Assembly (NCBI GenBank): GCA_946575275.1
Contig: CAMNZV010000081.1
Span: forward strand, 1-7,387
Length of the DNA: 7,387 bases
Source of the DNA: an uncultured Clostridium sp.
GTDB lineage: Bacteria > Bacillota > Clostridia > Clostridiales > Clostridiaceae
Reading direction: 5' to 3'
Shown: positions 1 through 5,741 of the stretch, one piece after another
Layout: each line of letters opens with the position of its first letter
Numbering within the stretch: the stretch's first letter is position 1
Program-made: the position numbers and the translations under genes
The notes under the pieces: generated by a model
Databases searched by the model: none
Seen by the model: the letters and a program-made list of their open reading frames with translations, nothing else
What the model was told of the DNA's origin: nothing

Positions 1-80
1 TATATTATGGAGATAAAACTATCGTTTTTAAAAATATACCACGAAAATCAATAAATAATGAATATACAAAAAATCAGTAA
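1..80 (+). CDS. 3' end of an upstream gene, possibly a PRC-barrel domain protein (partial)
   Basis: The frame starting at base 3 is open from the window edge to a TAA at 78-80 and reads YYGDKTIVFKNIP followed by a short polar tail. The frame starting at base 2 stops at 14-16 and the frame starting at base 1 stops at 52-54, so only this one and the very short frame-1 tail are candidates. In clostridia the gene just before the AI-2E transporter and alaS is often a PRC-barrel protein, and the tail pattern fits the end of such a protein, but that is inference from memory of the neighbourhood. If correct, it overlaps the next gene by 23 bases, which would suggest translational coupling. Only about 25 residues are visible. 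Confidence 0.4.
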   Translation, partial: YYGDKTIVFKNIPRKSINNEYTKNQ

Positions 81-1089
81 AATAACTAAACTTAAAATAA
101 TTATTTCAATTATGGTTATATGTATTCTTCTAAGTTATTTTTATTTTGAAATAACAACAGATGTAATAAACATAATATTATTTTCTGCTATTTTATCATG
201 GGTATTAGATCCTCTAAAAAATAGGCTATGTAAACTTAGATTCTTTAATGAAAAATGGGCATCTATATTTATTATTATACTAATGGTGTTATTAGGATTT
301 TTAATACTGTTAATTGCACTACCTAAAATTTACAATGAAATAGATAGTATTGCAGATATTGTAGATAAGATATATAGTTATATAGATAAATTTGAAAATA
401 ATAGTGAAATAAAAAATAATGAAACTTTACTTTATTTTTACGACTTATTTAAGATTAAAACAGCAGGATTAATAGAAACTTTATCAAAGAGAATAATAGA
501 TAATATAATGGTATTAAGTGAAAGTATTTTATCAATGGCTGTAATTCCAATAGTAACATATTATTTTCTAAGCGATAAAAAATATGTTTTAAAAAAAATA
601 TACAAATTAATTCCTTTAAATAATAGGGAAATATTTAAAAAAATAATTAAGGATTCAAACTATTTATTAATACGTTATATTAATGGTCAATTATATTTAT
701 CAATAATTATTGGAATACTTACATTTATATTATTAATGATATTTAAGGTAAAATTCCCATTAGTATTATCAATTTTAAACGGAATATTAAATATTATTCC
801 TTATTTTGGGCCTATTATCGGAGCAGTTCCAATTATAATAGTAGCTTTTGTAGATTCAAGTTACAAAGGGGTATGGGTTGCTATTTTTATTATAATAATT
901 CAACAAATAGAAGGAAATATTTTATCGCCAAAGATTACAGGTGATTCAATTAATATGCATCCTTTAACAATAATTATATTACTTATTCTTGGAGAAGAAT
1001 TATTTGGATTTATAGGGATGATATTTATCGTGCCCCTAGCAGTAATAATAAAGGTGATTTATGAAGATATTGATTACTATCTTTTCTAA
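58..1089 (+). CDS. AI-2E/PerM family multi-spanning membrane transporter
   Basis: A 343-residue inner-membrane protein with the hydrophobicity pattern and motifs of the AI-2E transporter (PerM/YdiK/TqsA, DUF20) family. Predicted membrane segments lie near residues 11-30, 36-55, 67-89, 153-171, 207-229, 232-266 (hairpin-like), 270-283 and 302-335. A charged soluble stretch at about 90-150 separates the third and fourth segments, as is usual. Family hallmarks are YINGQLYLSIIIG (207-219), NIIPYFGPIIGAVP (245-258) and EGNILSPKI (285-293), followed by the Gly-rich GEELFGFIG (312-320). The length is normal. No convincing Shine-Dalgarno precedes ATG 58, and the previous gene probably overlaps it, so translation may be coupled. 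Some family members export autoinducer-2 or exchange ions; the substrate cannot be read from sequence. It is followed immediately by the alaS promoter, with no clear terminator between. Confidence 0.9.
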   Translation: MNIQKISKITKLKIIISIMVICILLSYFYFEITTDVINIILFSAILSWVLDPLKNRLCKLRFFNEKWASIFIIILMVLLGFLILLIALPKIYNEIDSIADIVDKIYSYIDKFENNSEIKNNETLLYFYDLFKIKTAGLIETLSKRIIDNIMVLSESILSMAVIPIVTYYFLSDKKYVLKKIYKLIPLNNREIFKKIIKDSNYLLIRYINGQLYLSIIIGILTFILLMIFKVKFPLVLSILNGILNIIPYFGPIIGAVPIIIVAFVDSSYKGVWVAIFIIIIQQIEGNILSPKITGDSINMHPLTIIILLILGEELFGFIGMIFIVPLAVIIKVIYEDIDYYLF

Positions 1090-1094
1090 AATTA

Positions 1095-1123
1095 TTGACA
1101 TAATAATGAACTTAAAATATAAT
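1095..1123 (+). promoter_or_regulatory. Consensus sigma-A promoter of the alaS T-box leader
   Basis: TTGACA (1095-1100), a 17-base spacer (1101-1117) and TATAAT (1118-1123) match the sigma-A consensus at all 12 positions with optimal spacing. The -35 begins only six bases after the stop of the membrane protein gene. Transcription would be expected to start near 1130-1131. That leaves about 50 untranslated bases before Stem I of the T-box. Such a strong constitutive promoter fits a leader whose control comes from termination rather than initiation. Confidence 0.9.
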
Positions 1124-1262
1124 TTATTTCATAAGAATATTGCGACTTTAGCTTTGGGATGTTCAGAGAAAATTTAATAAATGCGTTGATAAGGAATAGT
1201 AAATTTAAAAGATTATTTAGAGAGGAAGTGCTTGGTGAAAACTTCTTGATTTATAAATTGAA

Positions 1263-1265
1263 GCT
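1263..1265 (+). promoter_or_regulatory. T-box specifier codon GCU (alanine)
   Basis: GCT sits on the 3' side of the Stem I internal loop, after the TAAATT strand and just before the A and the CCTT strand that close the lower helix. That is the normal position of the specifier triplet, followed by a purine. GCU is an alanine codon, which agrees with the downstream alanyl-tRNA synthetase, so the placement is supported both by structure and by gene identity. Confidence 0.9.
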
Positions 1266-1336
1266 ACCTTTGAGCATATATTTCTAAGTGATGCTAATAA
1301 GCATAATTAGGGTGGTACCGCGGAAGTTTGTCTTTC

Positions 1337-1365
1337 GTCCCTTCTTTGGGATGAAGGGCTTTTTT
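1337..1365 (+). terminator. Regulated intrinsic terminator of the alaS T-box
   Basis: CCCTTC (1339-1344) pairs with GAAGGG (1353-1358) across an eight-base loop, with G1337 and C1359 able to extend the stem past one bulged base. Six T residues follow (1360-1365). The competing antiterminator uses AGGG (1309-1312) with CCCT (1339-1342) and GCG (1320-1322) with CGT (1336-1338), leaving TGGTACC as the tRNA-binding bulge. The two structures share bases 1339-1342 and cannot coexist, which is the expected switch. Confidence 0.88.
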
Positions 1366-1383
1366 ATATATTTACAGTCAAAT

Positions 1384-1389
1384 GGAGGA
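1384..1389 (+). promoter_or_regulatory. Ribosome binding site that fixes the alaS start
   Basis: GGAGGA ends six bases before ATG 1396. It lies 18 bases after the T-run of the T-box terminator, as expected for the leader-gene junction. It rules out the in-frame ATG at 1288, which lies inside the riboswitch. Confidence 0.9.
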
Positions 1390-1395
1390 AATGAA

Positions 1396-4041
1396 ATGAA
1401 ACAATATGGAACAAATGAATTAAGAAAAATGTATTTGGATTTCTTTGAAAAGAAAGAACACTTAGTAATGAAAAGTTTTTCATTAGTACCTAAGAATGAT
1501 AATAGTTTATTATTAATAAATGCAGGAATGGCACCTTTGAAGCCATATTTTACAGGGGTAGAAAAGCCACCTAAAAATAGAATAACTACATGTCAAAAGT
1601 GTATTAGAACTGGAGATATTGAAAATGTAGGTAAAACATCAAGGCATGGTACCTTCTTTGAAATGCTTGGAAACTTTTCTTTTGGTGATTATTTTAAGGC
1701 GGAAATTATTCCATGGGCATGGGAATTCATAACTGAAATTCTTGAAATGCCTAAGGATAAATTATATGTAACTATATATTTAGATGATGATGAAGCATAT
1801 GATATTTGGAAAGAAAAAACAGACGTAGATCCAAAAAGGATTTTCAGATTGGGAAAAGAAGATAATTTCTGGGAACACGGTGCAGGACCATGTGGACCTT
1901 GTACAGAAATTCATTTTGATAGAGGAGAAGGACTAAATGTAATTAAAACAGCAGAGGAGTTTATAAAGGCAGGAGATGAAGATAGGGTAATTGAATTTTG
2001 GAATCTTGTATTTACACAATTTGATGGAGATGGAAAAGGAAATTACGAAAAACTTGCAAAAACAAATATAGATACTGGTATGGGTCTTGAGAGAATTGCA
2101 ACAATAATGCAAGGTGTAGATAATATTTTTGAAATAGATACAGTTAAAAATATATTAGGAATAGTAACAGAATTATCTGGAGCAGAATATGGAAAAGACA
2201 AAAATAAGGATATTTCACTTAGAATAATAACAGATCACGTTAAGAGTGTTACTATGATGCTAGCAGATGGAGTGTCACCAAGTAATATTGGTAGAGGATA
2301 TGTACTTAGAAGATTACTTAGAAGAGCTGCAAGACATGGAAGAGTTTTGGGTATAAATGGAGTATTTCTTGGAAAAGTAGTAGATTCTGTAGTGGAAAAC
2401 TATGGGGTAGCATATCCAGAAATCCTTGAGAAACAAGAATACATTAAAAAGATGATAACAATAGAAGAAGAAAGTTTTAATAAAACTATAGATGCTGGTA
2501 TTAGTATTTTAAGGGAATATATAGATGAAGTTAAAAGTAAAAATGAAGATACATTGCCAGGAGAATATGCTTTTAAATTATATGATACTTACGGTTTTCC
2601 TTATGAATTAACAGAAGAAATTTGCGAGGAAAAACAAATTAATATGAATAGGGAAGATTTTGAAAAACTAATGGAAGAACAAAGAACAAGAACTAGAAAT
2701 GAAAGAGAAGTTACTTCTTACATGGGAAGTGATGAAGTTCCAATAAACAAAATTGATGCCGATATTGAAACAAAATTTGAAGGATATACAAGTTTAAATA
2801 TAGAGGATAAGGTTTTAGTTTTAGCAGATGACAGAAGCTTTAGAGATTCCTTAATAAAAGGTGAAAATGGCTATGTTGTAACGGGTAAAACACCATTTTA
2901 TGCTGAAATGGGTGGTCAAATTGGAGATAAAGGAATCCTTTATAATAATAATTTTAAGGCAGAAGTATACAACACTAAGAAAAATGTAGGTGGAAAGACT
3001 ATCCATTACATTAAGGTTGTTGAAGGTGAAGTTAAAAAGAATGACACTATAAATATGCAGGTGGATGTAAAGAGAAGAAAATCAATAGCTAAAAATCATA
3101 CAGCAACACATATGCTTCAAAGTGCCCTTCAAGAAATTGTTGGAGATCATACCCATCAAGCTGGTTCATTCGTTGATGATGAAAGATTAAGATTTGATTT
3201 TAATCATTTTCAACCATTAACTATGGAAGAAATAATTAAAATAGAAGATTTAGTTAATGAAAAAATTATGGAAGTTGACTTTGTTAAAACTGATTTAATG
3301 ACATTAGATGAAGCAAAAAAAGCAGGAGCAATGTCATTATTTGACGATAAATATGGAAATAAGGTTAGGGTTGTGTCAGTTGGTGATTTTTCAAAGGAAC
3401 TTTGCGGAGGAACTCATGTAGGAAATTCAGGTGAAATTGGTCTATTTAAAATTATTTCAGAATCAGGTGTAGCTTCTGGAGTTAGAAGAATAGAAGCTAT
3501 AACAGGATTTAATGCAATTAAGTATATAGACAATAAAGAAACATTACTAAAAGATGCTTGCAAAGTCTTAAAATGTAATGAAAAAGATATTACATCTAAA
3601 CTTGAAGCAATTAATATTGAATTAAAAGATAAAGAAAAAGAAATAATAGAATTAAGAGGAAAGCTAACAAGTGGTTCTTTAGATGAAATAATCAATTCTT
3701 CTAAAGATGTCAAAGGAATAAAAGTTATATCCTATTCAATAGATGGAGTTGATGGAAATTCACTAAGAGAACTATGTGATAAAGTTAGAGATAAAATTCA
3801 AAGTGGTGTAGTTGTATTAATAAGTAATTGTGATGGAAAGGTAAATATCTGTTCAATGGCAACAAAGGATGTAATTGAAAAAGGAATACATTCTGGGAAG
3901 ATTATTAAAGATGTTGCATCCACACTTGGTGGTGGTGGCGGTGGACGTCCTGATATGGCTCAAGCTGGAGGAAAAAAACCTGAAAATATAAAAGAAGCTC
4001 TTGAAAAGGTATATGAAATCGTTAAAAATTTAGTAAAATAG
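1396..4041 (+). CDS. alaS: Alanyl-tRNA synthetase
   Basis: This 881-residue class II synthetase attaches alanine to tRNA-Ala in the cytoplasm and clears mischarged Ser- or Gly-tRNA-Ala. The aminoacylation domain shows the N-terminal [17 protein letters not shown] stretch (29-45), motif 2 around [20 protein letters not shown] (71-90), [13 protein letters not shown] (161-173) and motif 3 GMGLER (228-233). The editing domain carries the zinc ligands HTATH (H568, H572) and CGGTH (C670, H674). A charged helical linker follows at about 725-757. The C-Ala domain has the six-glycine run [16 protein letters not shown] (from 844). Length and domain order are those of a complete bacterial AlaRS, with no missing key residue. 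The start at 1396 is chosen because a strong ribosome binding site precedes it; the frame is open further upstream only through the T-box. Expression is governed by that leader. The stop is TAG. Confidence 0.98.
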   Translation: MKQYGTNELRKMYLDFFEKKEHLVMKSFSLVPKNDNSLLLINAGMAPLKPYFTGVEKPPKNRITTCQKCIRTGDIENVGKTSRHGTFFEMLGNFSFGDYFKAEIIPWAWEFITEILEMPKDKLYVTIYLDDDEAYDIWKEKTDVDPKRIFRLGKEDNFWEHGAGPCGPCTEIHFDRGEGLNVIKTAEEFIKAGDEDRVIEFWNLVFTQFDGDGKGNYEKLAKTNIDTGMGLERIATIMQGVDNIFEIDTVKNILGIVTELSGAEYGKDKNKDISLRIITDHVKSVTMMLADGVSPSNIGRGYVLRRLLRRAARHGRVLGINGVFLGKVVDSVVENYGVAYPEILEKQEYIKKMITIEEESFNKTIDAGISILREYIDEVKSKNEDTLPGEYAFKLYDTYGFPYELTEEICEEKQINMNREDFEKLMEEQRTRTRNEREVTSYMGSDEVPINKIDADIETKFEGYTSLNIEDKVLVLADDRSFRDSLIKGENGYVVTGKTPFYAEMGGQIGDKGILYNNNFKAEVYNTKKNVGGKTIHYIKVVEGEVKKNDTINMQVDVKRRKSIAKNHTATHMLQSALQEIVGDHTHQAGSFVDDERLRFDFNHFQPLTMEEIIKIEDLVNEKIMEVDFVKTDLMTLDEAKKAGAMSLFDDKYGNKVRVVSVGDFSKELCGGTHVGNSGEIGLFKIISESGVASGVRRIEAITGFNAIKYIDNKETLLKDACKVLKCNEKDITSKLEAINIELKDKEKEIIELRGKLTSGSLDEIINSSKDVKGIKVISYSIDGVDGNSLRELCDKVRDKIQSGVVVLISNCDGKVNICSMATKDVIEKGIHSGKIIKDVASTLGGGGGGRPDMAQAGGKKPENIKEALEKVYEIVKNLVK

Positions 4042-4070
4042 TATACTTTTTAAAATATATAAGTTATAAT
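4042..4070 (+). promoter_or_regulatory. Possible weak promoter for the ireB-ruvX-fur group
   Basis: TATAAT at 4065-4070 is a perfect -10. The hexamer 17 bases upstream, TATACT at 4042-4047, matches only three of six positions of TTGACA. The -10 overlaps the left arm of an inverted repeat, an arrangement typical of an operator. In such AT-rich DNA a chance TATAAT is common, so this is a candidate only. Without it, the downstream genes would depend on readthrough from alaS. Confidence 0.35.
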
Positions 4071-4086
4071 AAAATTAAATTATAAC
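4063..4086 (+). repeat. AT-rich inverted repeat, possible operator or weak terminator hairpin
   Basis: GTTATAAT (4063-4070) and ATTATAAC (4079-4086) are perfect inverted copies separated by eight bases. The arms contain TTATAAT and ATTATAA, the two half-sites of the known Bacillus PerR box, but that box has one base between the halves instead of eight. It overlaps the candidate -10. Alternatively, the transcript could form an eight-pair hairpin followed by CGGTTTT, which would act as a weak terminator for alaS. The sequence alone does not decide between these. Confidence 0.5.
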
Positions 4087-4132
4087 GGTTTTAGAAATAA
4101 AGGTGATGGACACATTCCTTAAAATAAATGGT

Positions 4133-4160
4133 AGGGGGTGAAGCTGCAATTAGATGCAGC
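4133..4160 (+). promoter_or_regulatory. ireB ribosome binding site with a bridging hairpin
   Basis: AGGGGGTG (4133-4140) is a strong Shine-Dalgarno. It is followed by a perfect six-pair hairpin, GCTGCA (4143-4148) with TGCAGC (4155-4160) and a six-base loop. From the SD end to ATG 4166 is 25 bases linearly, but about seven if the 18-base hairpin is looped out, which is an ideal spacing. The ATG at 4154 lies at the loop-stem junction, 13 bases from the SD. TAGG (4132-4135) could also pair with CCTA (4160-4163), which would hide the SD, so the element might modulate translation. Confidence 0.55.
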
Positions 4161-4165
4161 CTATT

Positions 4166-4423
4166 ATGAATAACAATATTGAAGAAACAATGGAATTTGA
4201 CGTATTAAAAAATAAAGAAGCATTAACAAAGGCAATTTTAAGTGAGGTATATGATTCTTTAAAGAAAAAAGGATATAACCCAATTAATCAACTTGTAGGC
4301 TATTTATTATCAGGAGACCCTACTTATATTACAAATTACAACGGAGCTAGAGCTTTAGTAAGAAAACTTGAAAGAGACGAAATTCTTGAAGAAGTAATAA
4401 AATCTTATTTAGAGATAAAGTAG
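4166..4423 (+). CDS. ireB: IreB family regulatory phosphoprotein (UPF0297/DUF965)
   Basis: A small cytoplasmic protein of 85 residues from ATG 4166. The signature [20 protein letters not shown], then TYIT and the [16 protein letters not shown] helix are diagnostic of the family. In Enterococcus faecalis IreB is a substrate of the Ser/Thr kinase IreK and negatively influences cephalosporin resistance; threonines near the N-terminus are phosphorylated. Here one threonine (T8, in EETMEF) occupies the usual TMxF position. The start could also be ATG 4154, giving four more residues (MQPI) and 89 in total; it follows an in-frame TAG directly. I prefer 4166 because the N-terminus [11 protein letters not shown] has the family's usual length and the looped-out hairpin gives good ribosome spacing. 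It heads the conserved ireB-ruvX-UPF0473 cassette. Confidence 0.95.
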   Translation: MNNNIEETMEFDVLKNKEALTKAILSEVYDSLKKKGYNPINQLVGYLLSGDPTYITNYNGARALVRKLERDEILEEVIKSYLEIK

Positions 4424-4449
4424 AAGGTGCCCGTTAAACGGGCACCTTT
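4424..4449 (+). terminator. Strong hairpin between ireB and ruvX, weak T-run
   Basis: Starting at the base after the ireB stop, AAGGTGCCCGT (4424-4434) pairs perfectly with ACGGGCACCTT (4438-4448): 11 pairs around a three-base TAA loop, in a very AT-rich setting. Only three T residues close the element (4447-4449), two of them in the stem, and they are followed by AATATATATAA rather than a T-tract. It resembles an intrinsic terminator but should terminate poorly, so partial termination, RNA processing or protection of the ireB 3' end are all possible. ruvX begins 26 bases further on. Confidence 0.7.
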
Positions 4450-4474
4450 AATATATATAATAAAAGGTGAATAA

Positions 4475-4894
4475 ATGCGAATTTTGGGTTTAGATGTAGG
4501 ACAGAAAACAATAGGAGTTGCAATTTCTGATCCATTAGGTTATACAGCACAAGGAATAACTACAATAAGAAGAAAAAATAAAACGGAAGATATAAATGAA
4601 TTACAAAGAATATGCAAAGAATATAATGTTTCTAAAATTGTAATTGGAATGCCTAAAAATATGGATAACTCTATAGGTTTTGCAGGAGAAAAGATTTTAG
4701 AATTTTCTAATACTATTGTAGAAGAATTAAAAATTGAAATTGAATTATGGGATGAAAGACTTACTACAGTAATGGCACATAGAGCTATGTTAGAAGCAGA
4801 TTTATCTAGAGCTAAAAGGAAAAAAATAGTTGATAAAGTTGCGGCAACATATATTTTGCAAGGTTATTTAGATAGACTTTCAAACATGAAATAA
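4475..4894 (+). CDS. ruvX: RuvX/YqgF family RNase H-fold nuclease
   Basis: 139 residues, the normal length for the family. The N-terminal [18 protein letters not shown] (5-22) carries the first catalytic aspartate, D7. The central strand [15 protein letters not shown] (54-68) and the WDERLTT segment (92-98, with E94) follow. The C-terminal [20 protein letters not shown] (113-132) supplies the last acidic residue, D120. This is the RNase H-like fold of Holliday junction resolvases. E. coli YqgF is implicated in 16S rRNA 5' maturation, and a resolvase role is suggested in other bacteria. An AAGGTGA ribosome binding site (4464-4470) lies four bases before the ATG. All expected acidic residues are present. 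It sits between ireB and the UPF0473 gene, as in most Firmicutes. Confidence 0.96.
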   Translation: MRILGLDVGQKTIGVAISDPLGYTAQGITTIRRKNKTEDINELQRICKEYNVSKIVIGMPKNMDNSIGFAGEKILEFSNTIVEELKIEIELWDERLTTVMAHRAMLEADLSRAKRKKIVDKVAATYILQGYLDRLSNMK

Positions 4895-4919
4895 ATATAA
4901 AAATGAAAGGAGAATTAAA

Positions 4920-5189
4920 ATGAAGGATATAGAATTTATATATTTGTTAGACGAAGAGGGCAAAGAAGAAAAGATGAGAGTAATTACTTTCTTTAAGATA
5001 GAAGATTTAAATCAAGAGTACGTTGTAGTAACCCCAGCAGACATTGAAGCTGATGAAGCCTATGTACTTAAATATCTTGTAGATGAAGATGGAAATGAAA
5101 CCTATAGTACTATTGATGATGACAAGGAATTTGATATGGTTTTAGAAACCTATGAATTATTAATGGATGAATACGATGATGAAGAATAA
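4920..5189 (+). CDS. UPF0473/DUF1292 family acidic protein (YrzB-like)
   Basis: An 89-residue, highly acidic cytoplasmic protein. It shows the family pattern: an opening IEFIYLLDEEG strand (4-14), a central YVVVTPADIEADEAYVLKYL (34-53), a DEDGNETYSTIDDDKEFD turn (55-72) and an Asp/Glu-rich C-terminal helix and tail. A strong ribosome binding site, AAAGGAG (4906-4912), lies seven bases before the ATG, and the gene starts 25 bases after ruvX. The molecular function is unknown. Its tight conservation next to ireB and ruvX across Firmicutes suggests a linked role, but nothing in the sequence shows a catalytic or nucleic-acid-binding motif. Confidence 0.93.
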   Translation: MKDIEFIYLLDEEGKEEKMRVITFFKIEDLNQEYVVVTPADIEADEAYVLKYLVDEDGNETYSTIDDDKEFDMVLETYELLMDEYDDEE

Positions 5190-5219
5190 AGAATATAAAT
5201 GACATAGGTAGGTGATACT

Positions 5220-5681
5220 ATGAGTAAGAACGTAAGTATTGATTATAATGTTTTAAAAGAGCAATTAAAAACAAAAGGATATAAATTGACACCACAAAGA
5301 AGGGCAATTGTAGATACAATAATTAAATGTGAAGGTAAGCATTTAACAGCAGAAGAAATTTATGATGAAGTAAAAAAAGATTGCCCTGAAATTGGGCTAG
5401 CAACAGTTTATAGAACTATCCTTCTTTTGGAACAAATAGGTGTTGTAAGTAGATTGCATTTAAATGATGGATGTAGTAGATATGAATTAATGCATAGTGA
5501 TGAAGAACATAGACACCATCATCTTGTTTGTAATATTTGTAACAAAGTTATTGAAGTAGAGGATGATTTATTAGAAGAATTAGAAGGTGAAATTCAATCT
5601 AAATATGATTTTCAAATTGTAGATCATTCCTTGAAATTTTATGGATATTGCAAAGAATGCAAAAAAAAATTAGATGAATAA
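5220..5681 (+). CDS. fur: Fur family metal-responsive transcriptional regulator, probably Fur
   Basis: 153 residues with a complete Fur architecture. The winged-helix DNA-binding domain covers about 1-85, with LTPQRRAIV (23-31) and the recognition helix in PEIGLATVYRTILLLEQIGVV (56-76). The dimerization and metal domain follows: H92, the HRHHHLVC cluster (97-104), structural zinc cysteines C104/C107 and C144/C147, the acidic EVEDDLLEELE (112-122) and H136. The PEIGLATVYRT, DGCSRYEL and HHHLVC patterns are those of Fur; PerR proteins usually have a single-His TSDHYHAICENC-like region. It therefore probably represses iron-uptake genes with Fe2+ as corepressor. The ATG is preceded by AGGTGAT (5210-5216), and the gene begins 30 bases after the UPF0473 gene. 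Inverted repeats flank the gene group and could be targets. Confidence 0.92.
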   Translation: MSKNVSIDYNVLKEQLKTKGYKLTPQRRAIVDTIIKCEGKHLTAEEIYDEVKKDCPEIGLATVYRTILLLEQIGVVSRLHLNDGCSRYELMHSDEEHRHHHLVCNICNKVIEVEDDLLEELEGEIQSKYDFQIVDHSLKFYGYCKECKKKLDE

Positions 5682-5685
5682 AAAG

Positions 5686-5704
5686 TATTATCAATATGAT
5701 AATA
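5686..5704 (+). repeat. Perfect inverted repeat in the fur-rnj gap, possible Fur-type site or hairpin
   Basis: TATTATCA (5686-5693) and TGATAATA (5697-5704) are perfect inverted copies around ATA. It starts five bases after the fur stop codon. The arms contain ATTATCA and TGATAAT, the exact half-sites of the Bacillus Fur box TGATAATnATTATCA, but in the opposite order and with three bases between. Against the classical 19-base Fur consensus I count 11 matches by eye, which is weak for AT-rich DNA. As RNA it would form an eight-pair hairpin with a three-base loop but no T-tract follows, so it is not a good terminator. Confidence 0.5.
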
Positions 5705-5725
5705 ATCTTTGTTTATATATATAAT

Positions 5726-5735
5726 AAAAGGAGGG
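5726..5735 (+). promoter_or_regulatory. Ribosome binding site that fixes the TTG start of rnj
   Basis: AAAAGGAGGG is the best Shine-Dalgarno in the window and ends six bases before TTG 5742. The in-frame ATG at 5709 lies upstream of it and would put the site inside the coding region. The 17 bases ATATATATAATAAAAGG (5715-5731) are identical to those before ruvX (4451-4467). Confidence 0.9.
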
Positions 5736-5741
5736 AATAAG

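Larger units (their letters stand above)
1181..1366 (+). ncRNA. T-box riboswitch, alanine-specific, controlling alaS
   Basis: This leader senses the charging of tRNA-Ala and decides between termination and readthrough into alaS. Stem I base: ATGC (1181-1184) with GCAT (1274-1277), then AAGG (1191-1194) with CCTT (1267-1270). The specifier loop has AGTA (1198-1201) on its 5' side and GCT on its 3' side. Above it, AATTTA (1202-1207) pairs with TAAATT (1254-1259). The distal part has the AGAGAG element (1219-1224) and a GAAGT/ACTTC hairpin (1225-1229 with 1241-1245) carrying the GGTGAAA loop. Stem III is ATGCT/AGCAT (1291-1295 with 1300-1304). The T-box sequence AGGGTGGTACCGCGG lies at 1309-1323; its TGGT can pair with the ACCA end of tRNA-Ala. 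Only 13 bases separate Stems I and III, so Stem II and the IIA/B pseudoknot appear absent, as in glyQS leaders. Confidence 0.96.

Noticed and set aside
1288..1395. Upstream in-frame ATG that would extend AlaS by 36 residues
   Set aside because: The extension is translated T-box RNA, including the T-box sequence and terminator. A strong ribosome binding site and the family-typical N-terminus place the start at 1396.
3414..3713. Reverse-strand open frame of 99 codons inside alaS
   Set aside because: It lies wholly opposite conserved AlaRS coding sequence, has no recognisable domain, and is the usual shadow of an AT-rich gene.
4106..4141. Eleven-codon open frame (MDTFLKINGRG) upstream of ireB as a leader peptide
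   Set aside because: The AAGGTG directly abuts its ATG, so ribosome spacing is too short. The peptide is not enriched for any residue that would suggest attenuation.
5220..5681. Assignment of the regulator as PerR
   Set aside because: The HRHHHLVC cluster, PEIGLATVYRT and DGCSRYEL patterns are Fur-type. The PerR pattern around its metal-binding Asp and His is not seen.
5697..5725. Promoter for rnj using TATAAT 5720-5725
   Set aside because: Transcription would start around 5732, inside the Shine-Dalgarno, and the hexamer 17 bases upstream (TGATAA) does not resemble a -35.
5709..5741. ATG 5709 as the start of RNase J
   Set aside because: It lies upstream of the AAAAGGAGGG ribosome binding site, and the added residues (MFIYIIKGGNK) do not match the family. 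TTG 5742 fits both spacing and homology.
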